Virus record (IMG/VR): IMGVR_UViG_3300020215_000087
Span: 1-42,735 of that record
Direction: 5' to 3' (one strand)
Source of the DNA: a virus
DNA length: 42,735 nt
How positions within the stretch are numbered: position 1 is the stretch's first letter; each line of letters starts with the position of its first letter. Of this stretch, positions 1 through 6,202 are shown piece after piece. A program made the position numbers and the translations under genes. A model generated the notes under the pieces. The model saw only the letters and a list, made by a program, of their open reading frames with translations, did not search any database and had not been told where the DNA came from.

Positions 1-127
1 GCGACTCGGCGCATAGTTAAAAATCCCTCGTGTAGAATTCGCGCATACCGTCAACAACGCGGCGCATGGTTTCTTCCGTTACCGGATTCAGATATTTATC
101 CATGTCCTCACGGAACTCAGGGTCGCA
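1..127. repeat. Left-end copy of exact 127-bp repeat
   Basis: Bases 1-127 are identical to 40785-40911; the first mismatch is position 128 (g against a at 40912). Looser similarity continues to about 165, covering the conserved 3' end of the gene at 17-418. The exact length matches a common de Bruijn k-mer size, so this is probably an assembly-graph overlap joining two alleles, not a packaged terminal repeat. Confidence 0.9.
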
Positions 128-418
128 GGGCTTCAAGCTGTTCAGATACCTCTCCCGTGACTCGGTGTCTGATTGGCCGGGTTGTGGGCGTTTGCGAAGA
201 TTTGGTTCTCCGCAAAACCATAAGTCGCCATCGCTCATCTTTACGACGTAATCAGTATCAATTGCCGCAGAGTCACCCATAGCCGAACAGAAATAACCAG
301 CCTTAAATGGCCCGACTTCAAATATTTCGCATTCAATATGGCCGCTGCCGTATTTCGCTATAGCCGCAGGGTTCTTTGCTGGCAGCATGATTACTATCTC
401 GCCTTTAGAAAATTTCAT
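17..418 (-). CDS. Unknown early protein, allele A of a domain-swapped pair
   Basis: A 133-residue protein with no family I recognise. The last ~60 residues, beginning around the SRERYLNSLKPCDPEF motif, are nearly identical to the gene at 40801-41178, while the first ~70 residues are unrelated. The N-terminal part starts MKFSKGEIVIM, which could be a small beta-barrel (SH3/KOW-like) fold; that is inference. The start at 418 follows a strong AGGAGGGG Shine-Dalgarno. It is the last gene of cassette A; across the junction it would be followed by the gene at 40560. Confidence 0.7.
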   Translation of the reverse strand: MKFSKGEIVIMLPAKNPAAIAKYGSGHIECEIFEVGPFKAGYFCSAMGDSAAIDTDYVVKMSDGDLWFCGEPNLRKRPQPGQSDTESRERYLNSLKPCDPEFREDMDKYLNPVTEETMRRVVDGMREFYTRDF

Positions 419-600
419 ATCCCCTCCTACCGTCTCACGGGTGTGGAATTGGTGGGCGGTGGCCGGATTTCCACCGACTCTACGGATACGCTATCCAGCC
501 TGAGCGCCGTAGCTTTATGGCGACTGCCCCGAGTCTGGAGCAAGGAACAGTCTTCACCGCGCATATCAACAAATCTTCTTCGCCTTCGAACAAACCGCCA
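419..600 (-). other. Intergenic scar with remnant of a cassette-B gene
   Basis: This 182-bp gap has no convincing gene. On the minus strand, near 570-606, it reads MAVCSKAKKIC then stop, which matches the last codons of the cassette-B gene 41421-41723 (MAVCSKLKGRC then stop). The DNA ttcgaacaaaccgccatcaa is shared by both copies. It looks like the 3' stump left by recombination between alleles. A 45-codon ORF (427-564) is also open, but it is arginine/proline-rich and is probably not translated. Confidence 0.5.
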
Positions 601-891
601 TCAACCGCAGACCTTCTTGGATCTGCCTTTCTTCAGCGGCATCCTGACCTCTTCTACCGGGCATCCAAGATCAGGCTTTGTGCTTTTCAATAATCCAACC
701 ATGTCAGCCGTGCGCTGAGCCTCATATTTCGCTTTTGTGGCTACCGCCATCTGCTCATACTTCACCATTTGGGTGTGACAGAAACTTGCGTAAACTCCGA
801 CACAGAAAAACGCACTGGCATAAATCAGGTGTGGTGTAACGAATCTCACAACCCTGATAAAGTGGTGGAGCAATCCAAGAACAGCTTTCAT
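601..891 (-). CDS. Small single-pass membrane protein
   Basis: 96 residues with one hydrophobic segment (about residues 16-36) followed by a charged, probably cytoplasmic tail ending in KKGRSKKVCG. The start at 891 overlaps the upstream stop by ATGA, so it is probably translationally coupled. It has the same place and topology as the cassette-B gene 41421-41723, but the sequences are not clearly alignable. Function unknown. Confidence 0.65.
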   Translation of the reverse strand: MKAVLGLLHHFIRVVRFVTPHLIYASAFFCVGVYASFCHTQMVKYEQMAVATKAKYEAQRTADMVGLLKSTKPDLGCPVEEVRMPLKKGRSKKVCG

Positions 892-1085
892 GGGTACACC
901 GCCATTTGCTTGTCATCAGGACACTCCCCAGTCTCGCCGTTCATGGAAAATTTATTCCAGACCATGCATTGGGTTTCTTTCGTCATCGGCTCCGGCTTGT
1001 TGCTCTCGATGTACCAGAGGGATAGGCAGGAGATAATGCCAATGACGGATAACAGGATTCCGAGCTTTTGGATTGTGGGGTTCAT
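888..1085 (-). CDS. Small membrane-anchored protein (allele A)
   Basis: 65 residues beginning MNPTIQKLGILLSVIG, with one N-terminal membrane segment and a soluble tail containing a conserved MNGETGECP motif. It is a close homologue (roughly 75-80% identical by eye) of the gene at 41974-42171 in cassette B, so it is the best-preserved gene shared by the two cassettes. The start overlaps the ParB-like gene upstream by ATGA. Function unknown. Confidence 0.75.
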   Translation of the reverse strand: MNPTIQKLGILLSVIGIISCLSLWYIESNKPEPMTKETQCMVWNKFSMNGETGECPDDKQMAVYP

Positions 1086-1888
1086 GCAGCCTCAATGAAC
1101 TGCATCGGGTCAAGTTTTCCGCTGCGGCGCCCAGTGTTGTAGGTTTCGATGACACGCTCGGCAACACATTTGCTCAACGTGGTGCGGCGGTATTGATTCA
1201 TGCCTTTGGCGTCACCAACAAGGCCAGATGCTCCACCAGGGTACTTAGAAAGCTTGTTAACCAGAGAATCGCGGTCAATGGACTCACGATAGCGAGCAAC
1301 TACAGCGCCAATGCCTTCAATCAATTTTCCTTCCAAGGCCGTGCTTTTGGTCCCCCAGGCTTCTTTGATAAGCCCGAGTACGAAATTCAGGGTTTTGCCT
1401 TGGTCTACTTTATAGAGGCTCTTGAGGGTGCTAACACAGGTAAGTTTTCCGTCAGCATTCGCTTTGGCAATCTCAAGCCCATGCCGGTTGGTGATTGCCA
1501 GAACACCCAATGCGTCAGGATTATTCGCCTTGGCCTCGTTGACAAACTTGTCATAAGGCATCACCGATGCGCGATCATTGAGTTTCAGGAAAAGCTGAGC
1601 CGCCCGGACGTCATCGGTTGCCTCGGTATGGATTTTGACCTCAACCTGCCACTCTCCAAACCCATGATCCAGCAATGCCCGCAGCCGGTGCTGGCCATCA
1701 ATTACCCAGACTTTGCTTACCCCGTTAATTGGATACTCAACGGCATGCAAAACACCGATTGCATCCAAATCAAAGTTAGAAAGAAGCTTCTTCAGCTTCG
1801 AGGGGACTAAATCACGCTGCGCGTGCGGATGAATCGCCAGTGTGTCGGCCCGCATCTTCACCAGCTTCGAGTTGTTCTGCATTGCCAT
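1082..1888 (-). CDS. ParB/Srx-fold nuclease-like protein 2
   Basis: 268 residues. The DGQHRLRAL motif (about residues 65-73 from this start) is the phosphate-binding signature of ParB/sulfiredoxin-fold domains; a C-terminal alpha-helical region follows. An earlier start at 1924 is possible, but 1888 has a GAGAGGA ribosome site about 8 nt upstream. It overlaps the previous ParB-like gene by 77 bp. With no ParA partner and no obvious parS array, partition is unlikely. Phage proteins of this fold can instead be regulators, nucleases or partners of DNA-modifying enzymes; which applies here is unknown. Absent from cassette B. Confidence 0.75.
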   Translation of the reverse strand: MAMQNNSKLVKMRADTLAIHPHAQRDLVPSKLKKLLSNFDLDAIGVLHAVEYPINGVSKVWVIDGQHRLRALLDHGFGEWQVEVKIHTEATDDVRAAQLFLKLNDRASVMPYDKFVNEAKANNPDALGVLAITNRHGLEIAKANADGKLTCVSTLKSLYKVDQGKTLNFVLGLIKEAWGTKSTALEGKLIEGIGAVVARYRESIDRDSLVNKLSKYPGGASGLVGDAKGMNQYRRTTLSKCVAERVIETYNTGRRSGKLDPMQFIEAA

Positions 1889-2747
1889 TTGTTGATCCTC
1901 TCTGTAGTTTTCTAGATAGTTCACGGAAGGTCTTGGCTATATCGCTGGCCCGCGTCCTCCAAACCTTGATTTCTTCGTCGCTGCAAACCGACAAAGCCAT
2001 TTGAACATCCAGTTCTTCTAATCCCCGGCAGTGGCCTGTAACAATTGAAAGAGAATTAACCATTTTGCTTTTTTGAGACTCGGCCTTAATTCTTTGGCCT
2101 TCGGTTTTTGGCTCATAGGGCGCTTCTTTGTTTGCCCTTATGCCCTTGCGCCCCAGTCTGCCTGTAACTTTGGTTGGCTCGACTCCGGCCATACGACGCT
2201 TCATTTCTAAATGTGCGCCGTGGATATTATTTGTTTCATCCATTTGCTCTGGCAGGTCGCCGAATTTTTCTGGGTCTGATTCAGCAGCCTCAATAACCTG
2301 CCTAGCCTTGGCGTAAGTCGTCCCGCCCATCCCCACAGCATTGCCGGCTATCTCTCTAAGATTTATCTTCTCCGGTGTTGATATTTGGTCAACACCGCTG
2401 CCAAATTGAGAAGCCTTTCTATTCGCCTCGGCTTTTGGCCTTTCTTTCTCCTCAATCATTCTCCCAATGGCCACGGCCTCGGTAGGTGTGAAGTTCTTTC
2501 GAACTTCGTTTTCATCCCGCTCAGCGGAAAGCAGGTCAGCAACATCGATAACAGTTGCAGGTATGCGCTCCCACCCCAGAAGCTTTGCGGCTTCTAAGCG
2601 ACGGTGGCCAGCAACAAGAATTTTTTCACTGGTGATAACTACCGGGTGAAGTAGCCCATGGCGCTTGATTGATTCGGCCAGGCTGTTCAGGTCGCCCATG
2701 TCTTTGCGCACACGCTCGCCTATCTGAATTTCAGTCAGTGGTATCAT
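1812..2747 (-). CDS. ParB N-terminal domain protein 1
   Basis: 311 residues. An N-terminal ParB domain (residues ~1-100) carries the AGHRRLEAAKLLGW signature and ends near NFTPTEAVAIGRMIEE, the usual start of the ParB helix-turn-helix region. A middle HTH-like stretch follows (NLREIAGNAVGMGGTTYAKA, about 130-150). The C-terminal third is charged and of low complexity. The start at 2747 lies 10 bp after the upstream gene. The architecture resembles phage and plasmid ParB-like regulators, but no parA is present. It forms a pair with the overlapping ParB-like gene downstream. Confidence 0.8.
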   Translation of the reverse strand: MIPLTEIQIGERVRKDMGDLNSLAESIKRHGLLHPVVITSEKILVAGHRRLEAAKLLGWERIPATVIDVADLLSAERDENEVRKNFTPTEAVAIGRMIEEKERPKAEANRKASQFGSGVDQISTPEKINLREIAGNAVGMGGTTYAKARQVIEAAESDPEKFGDLPEQMDETNNIHGAHLEMKRRMAGVEPTKVTGRLGRKGIRANKEAPYEPKTEGQRIKAESQKSKMVNSLSIVTGHCRGLEELDVQMALSVCSDEEIKVWRTRASDIAKTFRELSRKLQRGSTNGNAEQLEAGEDAGRHTGDSSARAA

Positions 2748-2757
2748 GCTCAGTCCC

Positions 2758-2913
2758 TCAGTTAGGCCTAAGAGGCCCTCTGTAACCCAAAAAATTTTTC
2801 ATCCCCTTGCTAAGCAAGTCGGCGGCGATTTCTTCCACCGACTTTCCTTCCTTTTTCGCTATTTTCTTCAATGCCTGCATCGTCTTTTTATCAAGCTGCA
2901 CTTCGAGTTCCAT
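2758..2913 (-). CDS. Small ribbon-helix-helix-like protein (allele A)
   Basis: A 51-residue ORF starting MELEVQLDKKTMQALKK and containing KKEGKSVEEIAADLL, which has the strand-helix-helix feel of a small RHH DNA-binding protein. It overlaps the upstream gene by 23 bp. The same gene is present at 42516-42671, differing only in the last two residues and a synonymous change, so it sits on the boundary where the two cassettes diverge. Confidence 0.65.
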   Translation of the reverse strand: MELEVQLDKKTMQALKKIAKKEGKSVEEIAADLLSKGMKNFLGYRGPLRPN

Positions 2914-2977
2914 GTAGTTTCACTCCGAGGGACTCTTGGCCCCTTGCCCCGTTTCCGCCCGTTTGTATACTTGCCTC
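2852..2977. repeat. Exact 126-bp match to right end of window
   Basis: Bases 2852-2977 are identical to 42610-42735, the last bases of the window. The preceding base differs (c at 2851, t at 42609), and divergence grows rapidly leftward of about 2770. With the 1-127 repeat this shows that the window start and end are alternative versions of one locus. Confidence 0.9.
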
Positions 2978-3127
2978 GAACTTAGCCAGTACGAGGAATT
3001 GCTTAATGAGAGTGCGCGCAAGAACAGCAGGTGGAATGCCTCGCGCAAGAGCGATGTTTTCGAAGTACGCCTTGTCGTCCTCCGAAAGGCGGATCTTCAC
3101 AGGCTCTGTATGCAACTTGTCACGCAT
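2891..3127 (-). CDS. Ribbon-helix-helix (Arc/CopG-like) regulator
   Basis: 78 residues. EPVKIRLSEDDKAYFENIALARGIPPAVLARTLI (shown in part: VKIRLSEDDK, then PPAVLARTLI) fits an RHH fold: one DNA-contacting strand, then two helices. The C-terminal 25 residues are glycine-rich. It is the first gene after cro in the minus-strand operon, with AAAGGA upstream of the start. It probably binds DNA as a dimer; the target is unknown. A truncated second copy ends the window at 42649-42735. Confidence 0.7.
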   Translation of the reverse strand: MRDKLHTEPVKIRLSEDDKAYFENIALARGIPPAVLARTLIKQFLVLAKFEASIQTGGNGARGQESLGVKLHGTRSAA

Positions 3128-3152
3128 TTAAATAACGTCCTTTGTGGTTGTT

Positions 3153-3181
3153 GAATAAGAAGGGCCGCGATTAACGCGGCC
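3153..3181 (-). terminator. Intrinsic terminator after cro (tR1-like)
   Basis: On the minus strand a perfect 7-bp stem (GGCCGCG / CGCGGCC, 3175-3181 and 3163-3169) with a 5-nt loop is followed by CTTCTTATT. It lies 33 bp beyond the cro stop, where lambdoid phages keep tR1. The T-run is imperfect, so termination may be partial. Confidence 0.65.
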
Positions 3182-3213
3182 AAGGGGGAGTAAATGGGAG
3201 AAACAAAACATGG

Positions 3214-3432
3214 TTAATGTGATCTCTTGGCCTTTTTCTTTTTCTTTGGCCAAGCGTCAATAATCGACTGGGCGGTTATCTCGCCCTTAGTGATTATTTC
3301 AATTTGGTAGGCCCTCTTCTCTGGGATCTTCCCATCCCACATGTAGATGGCCTGAACTGACGTGATACCTAAAGCCCTGCGAAGGCCGTCGTATCCGCCA
3401 AAGTGTTGCTTTACTCGTTCGAAAGTATTCAT
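3214..3432 (-). CDS. Cro-like repressor
   Basis: 72 residues starting MNTFERVKQHFGGYDGLRRALG. The helix-turn-helix (about 14-40: GGYDGLRRALGITSVQAIYMW, i.e. a YdaS/Cro-like motif) is followed by a dimer strand and a lysine-rich tail (PKKKKKAKRSH). ATG 3432 was chosen over an upstream in-frame start at 3480 because the longer form would run through operator and promoter DNA. It is divergent from the CI-like gene, with a 71-bp operator region between them. It should repress both the early promoter and CI. Confidence 0.8.
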   Translation of the reverse strand: MNTFERVKQHFGGYDGLRRALGITSVQAIYMWDGKIPEKRAYQIEIITKGEITAQSIIDAWPKKKKKAKRSH

Positions 3433-3439
3433 ACCAACG

Positions 3440-3468
3440 AGTTTAAGCATACTTACAGGCGGAATCAA
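3440..3468 (-). promoter_or_regulatory. Early promoter (pR-like) for cro operon
   Basis: The minus-strand -35 TTGATT (3463-3468) and -10 TAAACT (3440-3445) are separated by 17 bp. The operator at 3442-3457 covers the -10, exactly as in the plus-strand promoter at 4671-4699. Transcription would start just upstream of cro. Confidence 0.7.
3442..3457. promoter_or_regulatory. Immunity operator 1
   Basis: 16-bp imperfect palindrome TTTAAGCATACTTACA. It shares half-site TGTAAG and spacing with the perfect palindrome at 4682-4697. It covers the -10 of the cro promoter, so binding would block early transcription. Confidence 0.65.
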
Positions 3469-3488
3469 GCATGCAAACAAAAAATATT

Positions 3489-3504
3489 TGTAACCTGCCT
3501 TACA
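3489..3504. promoter_or_regulatory. Immunity operator 2, abutting CI start codon
   Basis: 16-bp near-palindrome TGTAACCTGCCTTACA in the same family as 3442-3457 and 4682-4697. Its last base is the A of the CI ATG, which suggests autoregulation or Cro repression of CI. Confidence 0.6.
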
Positions 3505-3929
3505 TGAGCAGGTTCGCAGATAGACTTAATGAGGCCCTAGAGGGCAAAGGCTGGAAGCCGGCAGAGCTGGCTAAGGCGATGGGGATTAGTCCCCAATCCA
3601 TTTACTTGGTCCAATCAGGGGATACAAAAAGCATGACCCCGGAGAACCTATTCAAGGCAGCAGATGCCTTGGAAGTAAACGCCAGGTGGCTGGGAACTGG
3701 GAATGGCCCTAAGGCCCCAGAAATGAACAGGGCGATCAATCCGGAAACCCTAAAGAAGGCTATCCTGGACTTCGAAAAGGCCGCTCAGAAGGTTACAGGG
3801 AAGCCCACGCTTGAAAAGAAATGCGAGCTAATTGCTACCCTTTACGAGATGTATATTTCTGATGAAAAACCGTCAAACGTTGTCCGCTTGGTGCAACTTG
3901 TTTCGCAGAATTCGGGTCCGCTTATCTAG
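3504..3929 (+). CDS. CI-like prophage repressor (HTH, no peptidase domain)
   Basis: 141 residues from MSRFADRLNEAL. The N-terminal XRE helix-turn-helix (about 14-40: KPAELAKAMGISPQSIYLVQSG) is followed by an extended HTH domain to about residue 70. The C-terminal part is helical and short, with no S24/LexA Ser-Lys peptidase. Induction by RecA-stimulated self-cleavage is therefore unlikely, and some other inactivation route is implied. ATG 3504 was preferred to ATG 3471 because the HTH family starts there; no clear Shine-Dalgarno is visible, so the message may be leaderless. Confidence 0.8.
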   Translation: MSRFADRLNEALEGKGWKPAELAKAMGISPQSIYLVQSGDTKSMTPENLFKAADALEVNARWLGTGNGPKAPEMNRAINPETLKKAILDFEKAAQKVTGKPTLEKKCELIATLYEMYISDEKPSNVVRLVQLVSQNSGPLI

Positions 3930-4094
3930 ACTATCCAGCATATCTCCAACAGACCGCTTGTCCTCACGGATCATGGCGGTCTTGAGGCATGCCAAATCAT
4001 CAATAATGCCGTTTGCCATGTTTACCATGGCGTTCTTGTCGAGTTCCTCAGATAGGATGCGGCGCACATCCTCCCTAAACGTTTCCGTGACCAT
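3873..4094 (-). CDS. Small helical protein of unknown function
   Basis: 73 residues, charged and predicted helical (MVTETFREDVRRILSEELDK...). It converges on the CI-like gene and overlaps its 3' end by 57 bp on the opposite strand. GGAGAGGGGA lies directly before the start. The overlap with CI could allow antisense interference. It may be expressed from the lysogen; function unknown. Confidence 0.6.
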   Translation of the reverse strand: MVTETFREDVRRILSEELDKNAMVNMANGIIDDLACLKTAMIREDKRSVGDMLDSLDKRTRILRNKLHQADNV

Positions 4095-4136
4095 TCCCCT
4101 CTCCTAAGTTGCTAAAGCCCGTCTCCCCCGCCCACT

Positions 4137-4170
4137 TTGTAAAATTTACAATGCGTAGCGTATTTACGCT
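4137..4170. promoter_or_regulatory. Two perfect palindromes upstream of 3873-4094
   Basis: TTGTAAAATTTACAA (4137-4151) and AGCGTATTTACGCT (4157-4170) are perfect inverted repeats six bases apart in the 155-bp gap between two minus-strand genes. The first has TGTAAA half-sites reminiscent of, but spaced differently from, the phage operators. They are candidate sites for a host or phage repressor. Confidence 0.5.
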
Positions 4171-4249
4171 ATAAGGGAAAACGTGTCGGCTTCGTCCTAT
4201 GATGCATAGGAGTCCAGCATTAATGGAAAGTTTCTGACCTGAAATGGTG

Positions 4250-4585
4250 CTATTTTCGTGGGCGCAGGAATTCGACAACAATAGTCGGCACCACGACCAA
4301 GCATAGAGCAACAAACAAAAGCCCGCCCATGGCCATCCCCAGAGTCAGGGGAAGAGCCATAAATAACTTATGCAGCCCTTTCCAGGATTGAGGGTTTTCC
4401 ACCCATTCTGGGTTTACGTATTCAATGGCCACCAAGAATGAGAGTTCCGGCCACACCCCATCCATTAGAAACACAATGACTTGATAACCAAATATTATGG
4501 CAGCACCTAAGCACAGCCAAACGAACACAACCCCAATAAAGCTCCCTATCGCAGCGCCAACAGACTCCAAGGTCTCCCTTTTCAT
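4250..4585 (-). CDS. Membrane protein in immunity region
   Basis: 111 residues with two long hydrophobic segments (about 12-38 and 80-104) separated by a soluble loop rich in W, E and P. It is transcribed against the adjacent plus-strand operon, so it is probably expressed in the lysogen. By position (next to CI, outside the lytic operons) a superinfection-exclusion role is plausible, but this is inference only. Confidence 0.6.
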   Translation of the reverse strand: MKRETLESVGAAIGSFIGVVFVWLCLGAAIIFGYQVIVFLMDGVWPELSFLVAIEYVNPEWVENPQSWKGLHKLFMALPLTLGMAMGGLLFVALCLVVVPTIVVEFLRPRK

Positions 4586-4670
4586 TATTCCCTCCAGCTA
4601 TAAGCCCGGCCTTTTCAGGCACCGGTAAACATACCACGACCACGTTGTAAAAAAATATTTCCAAGGATAC

Positions 4671-4699
4671 TTGATAATACTTGTAAGCTTGCTTACACT
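4671..4699 (+). promoter_or_regulatory. Early promoter (pL-like) of the plus-strand operon
   Basis: -35 TTGATA (4671-4676), 17-bp spacer, -10 TACACT (4694-4699), with the operator overlapping the -10. The layout matches the cro promoter base for base in spacing. It should drive the genes from 4733 to 13074. Confidence 0.75.
4682..4697. promoter_or_regulatory. Immunity operator 3 (perfect palindrome)
   Basis: TGTAAGCTTGCTTACA is a perfect 16-bp inverted repeat overlapping the -10 of the plus-strand early promoter. It is taken as the consensus for the CI/Cro operators at 3442 and 3489. Confidence 0.75.
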
Positions 4700-4732
4700 T
4701 ACCCCATACACACCAGCGAGGCGGGGATTGAG

Positions 4733-5029
4733 ATGAGCAGCAAACAAAAATTCAGCTTTACAGGTGGCCCATGGAGCGACCCGTTACCGATAGGCTCAAG
4801 CAAGTTCGAGATTCATGCCAGCGGCATGCATCAATTTCCTGGCGAGATTCAAAAGAAAGCTTCTCCGCAGGTTTGCGTTGTGAACCGCCTGGAGGACGCA
4901 TACGTGATTAGCATGGTTCCCCAATTCGTTGATTTTGCCGAACGCGTGGCAAAACATTTTGAGGGGGCAAACACGCCGCTTGGCGACATGGCAAACCATT
5001 TAATTAAAGCGGTTAAACGGTTGGCCTAA
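4733..5029 (+). CDS. First early gene, unknown
   Basis: 98 residues starting MSSKQKFSFTGGPWSD, of mixed alpha/beta character. It is the first gene behind the operator-controlled promoter, where lambda keeps N, but it is not arginine-rich and has no N-like motif. It belongs to no family I recognise. Confidence 0.7.
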   Translation: MSSKQKFSFTGGPWSDPLPIGSSKFEIHASGMHQFPGEIQKKASPQVCVVNRLEDAYVISMVPQFVDFAERVAKHFEGANTPLGDMANHLIKAVKRLA

Positions 5030-5062
5030 CCCCCCCCAACGAAACAGAGAGGAGATGGATGT

Positions 5063-5269
5063 ATGAACCGAATTCACGGCGTGAAATATAAGGTCGAGTA
5101 CAAAGGACAACCGGTGTATTTCGTTTGCAAGGGTGTATCCGCTGAATGCACGCGGTTGTTTGACATGACTGGAAAACGAATCACTGGCGTATCGCTGGCG
5201 GAGCGTCAGGCGATCTGCGACAAGATTGATGCCAGCAAATTGCAGCCGGTCAGGATGATTATTTCATGA
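5063..5269 (+). CDS. Small unknown early protein
   Basis: 68 residues (MNRIHGVKYKVEYKGQP...), beta-strand-rich then helical. A strong GAGAGGAG ribosome site precedes the start. It overlaps the next gene by ATGA (5266-5269), so the two are probably co-translated. Function unknown. Confidence 0.65.
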   Translation: MNRIHGVKYKVEYKGQPVYFVCKGVSAECTRLFDMTGKRITGVSLAERQAICDKIDASKLQPVRMIIS

Positions 5270-5595
5270 GCGACACGATCAATAAGCGTTTACCAATGAG
5301 CCTGCGTGACCCGGAGAAAGTATTGGAGCGCGGGCAGCAGCTCTTGAGGGATGAAGAAAAGCAGGCAGAGTTTCGGGTACTTCTGAAGGGAATTATAAAA
5401 CGCTGCGGCATCAACCAGACAGAGACGGCTGAACACTTGGGATGTAGTCCGCAACATGTGAGCGACCTGCTGAGCGGGCGCAGATTGCCGAGCGTCGGCA
5501 TTACTAATGCCCTGTGTTCGTGGCAAAGCACTGGCGAAGTCAGCACAAGGAATATCCACCTTGCCGCCGCCCGGGCGCATGGTTGGCAAGTTTAA
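5266..5595 (+). CDS. XRE-type helix-turn-helix protein
   Basis: 109 residues with an HTH at about 48-75 (GINQTETAEHLGCSPQHVSDLLSGRR, cited in part: QTETAEHLGCSPQHVSDLL). The N-terminal 45 residues are charged and helical. Probably a small DNA-binding regulator acting within the early operon. Coupled to the upstream gene by ATGA. Confidence 0.75.
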   Translation: MSDTINKRLPMSLRDPEKVLERGQQLLRDEEKQAEFRVLLKGIIKRCGINQTETAEHLGCSPQHVSDLLSGRRLPSVGITNALCSWQSTGEVSTRNIHLAAARAHGWQV

Positions 5596-5620
5596 CCCCC
5601 GTATGCGGAGAGATGTATTC

Positions 5621-6025
5621 ATGAGTAATGAGCAGAAACATACGCAGGGATTGTTGAGATTCGACGGGCCGAAGATCGTTAGTGAATTCTATCCGGTCGC
5701 GACCGTGAACTCCTACAACACTGCCGAAGGTAAGGCGAATGGTCGCCGCCTCGTTGCTGCCTGGAATGCGTGCATTGATGTGCCAACCGAAACCCTGGAA
5801 GCAATGGCTACATTGCCGGGGCTTTATGGGAGCCAAGAACAAGCGGTGGCCTTGGTAGAGCAGAACAAAGCACTGCTGGAATTCGTGGAGAACTCGGAGC
5901 GCGCATTAGATTACCTGCTTCAGGTGCTCAAGGAAAAGCATCCTCACGAAAGCTTTCCGCACGCTGAGTCTGTTCTCTGCAAAGCCAAAGCTTTCCTCTC
6001 CCAACCCCAAATCGAGGCGAAGTGA
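5621..6025 (+). CDS. Unknown phage early protein with NGRRLVAAWNAC motif
   Basis: 134 residues from MSNEQKHTQGLL. The ANGRRLVAAWNACIDVPTE stretch is a recurrent motif in small phage early proteins of unknown function. The C-terminal half is helical. ATG 5621 has a GCGGAGAG ribosome site; the reading frame is open upstream to 5507, but that part overlaps the HTH gene and is a shadow. Confidence 0.7.
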   Translation: MSNEQKHTQGLLRFDGPKIVSEFYPVATVNSYNTAEGKANGRRLVAAWNACIDVPTETLEAMATLPGLYGSQEQAVALVEQNKALLEFVENSERALDYLLQVLKEKHPHESFPHAESVLCKAKAFLSQPQIEAK

Positions 6026-6202
6026 ATGAAGCTCGATCTTAGACAAAGGTGTGCTCGCTACAGGTGCGGAAAATTAATCCGCAAAGGCGCCGAAGCACAA
6101 GCGAATTACGAGCGTTACAAGCCATTTTGCAGCTACCACTGCCAAGAATGGCACGCACTTGAAGAAGCACAGAGATGGGTGAATTCAAGGAGGCCCGCAT
6201 GA
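6026..6202 (+). CDS. Short zinc-finger-like protein
   Basis: 58 residues (MKLDLRQRCARYRCGK...PFCSYHCQEW...). Two cysteine pairs, CARYRC and CSYHC, could form a zinc site of the treble-clef/zinc-ribbon type. It starts one base after the previous stop and overlaps the next gene by ATGA. Such small zinc proteins are common in phage early operons; the role is unknown. Confidence 0.65.
   Translation: MKLDLRQRCARYRCGKLIRKGAEAQANYERYKPFCSYHCQEWHALEEAQRWVNSRRPA

Noticed and set aside
1-127. Exact repeat at both ends as a packaged direct terminal repeat
   Set aside because: The copies are not at both extreme ends (the right copy is 1.8 kb inside), the flanks diverge immediately, and the terminase is P22-like headful type. 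An assembly-graph overlap of about 127 bp explains it better.
1073-1810. Plus-strand 245-codon open frame
   Set aside because: It lies entirely opposite the ParB-like gene 1082-1888, has no ribosome site and has unconvincing composition; it is a shadow.
3471-3504. Earlier start of the CI-like gene at ATG 3471
   Set aside because: It would add 11 residues encoded by promoter/operator DNA before the conserved HTH start at MSRFADRL.
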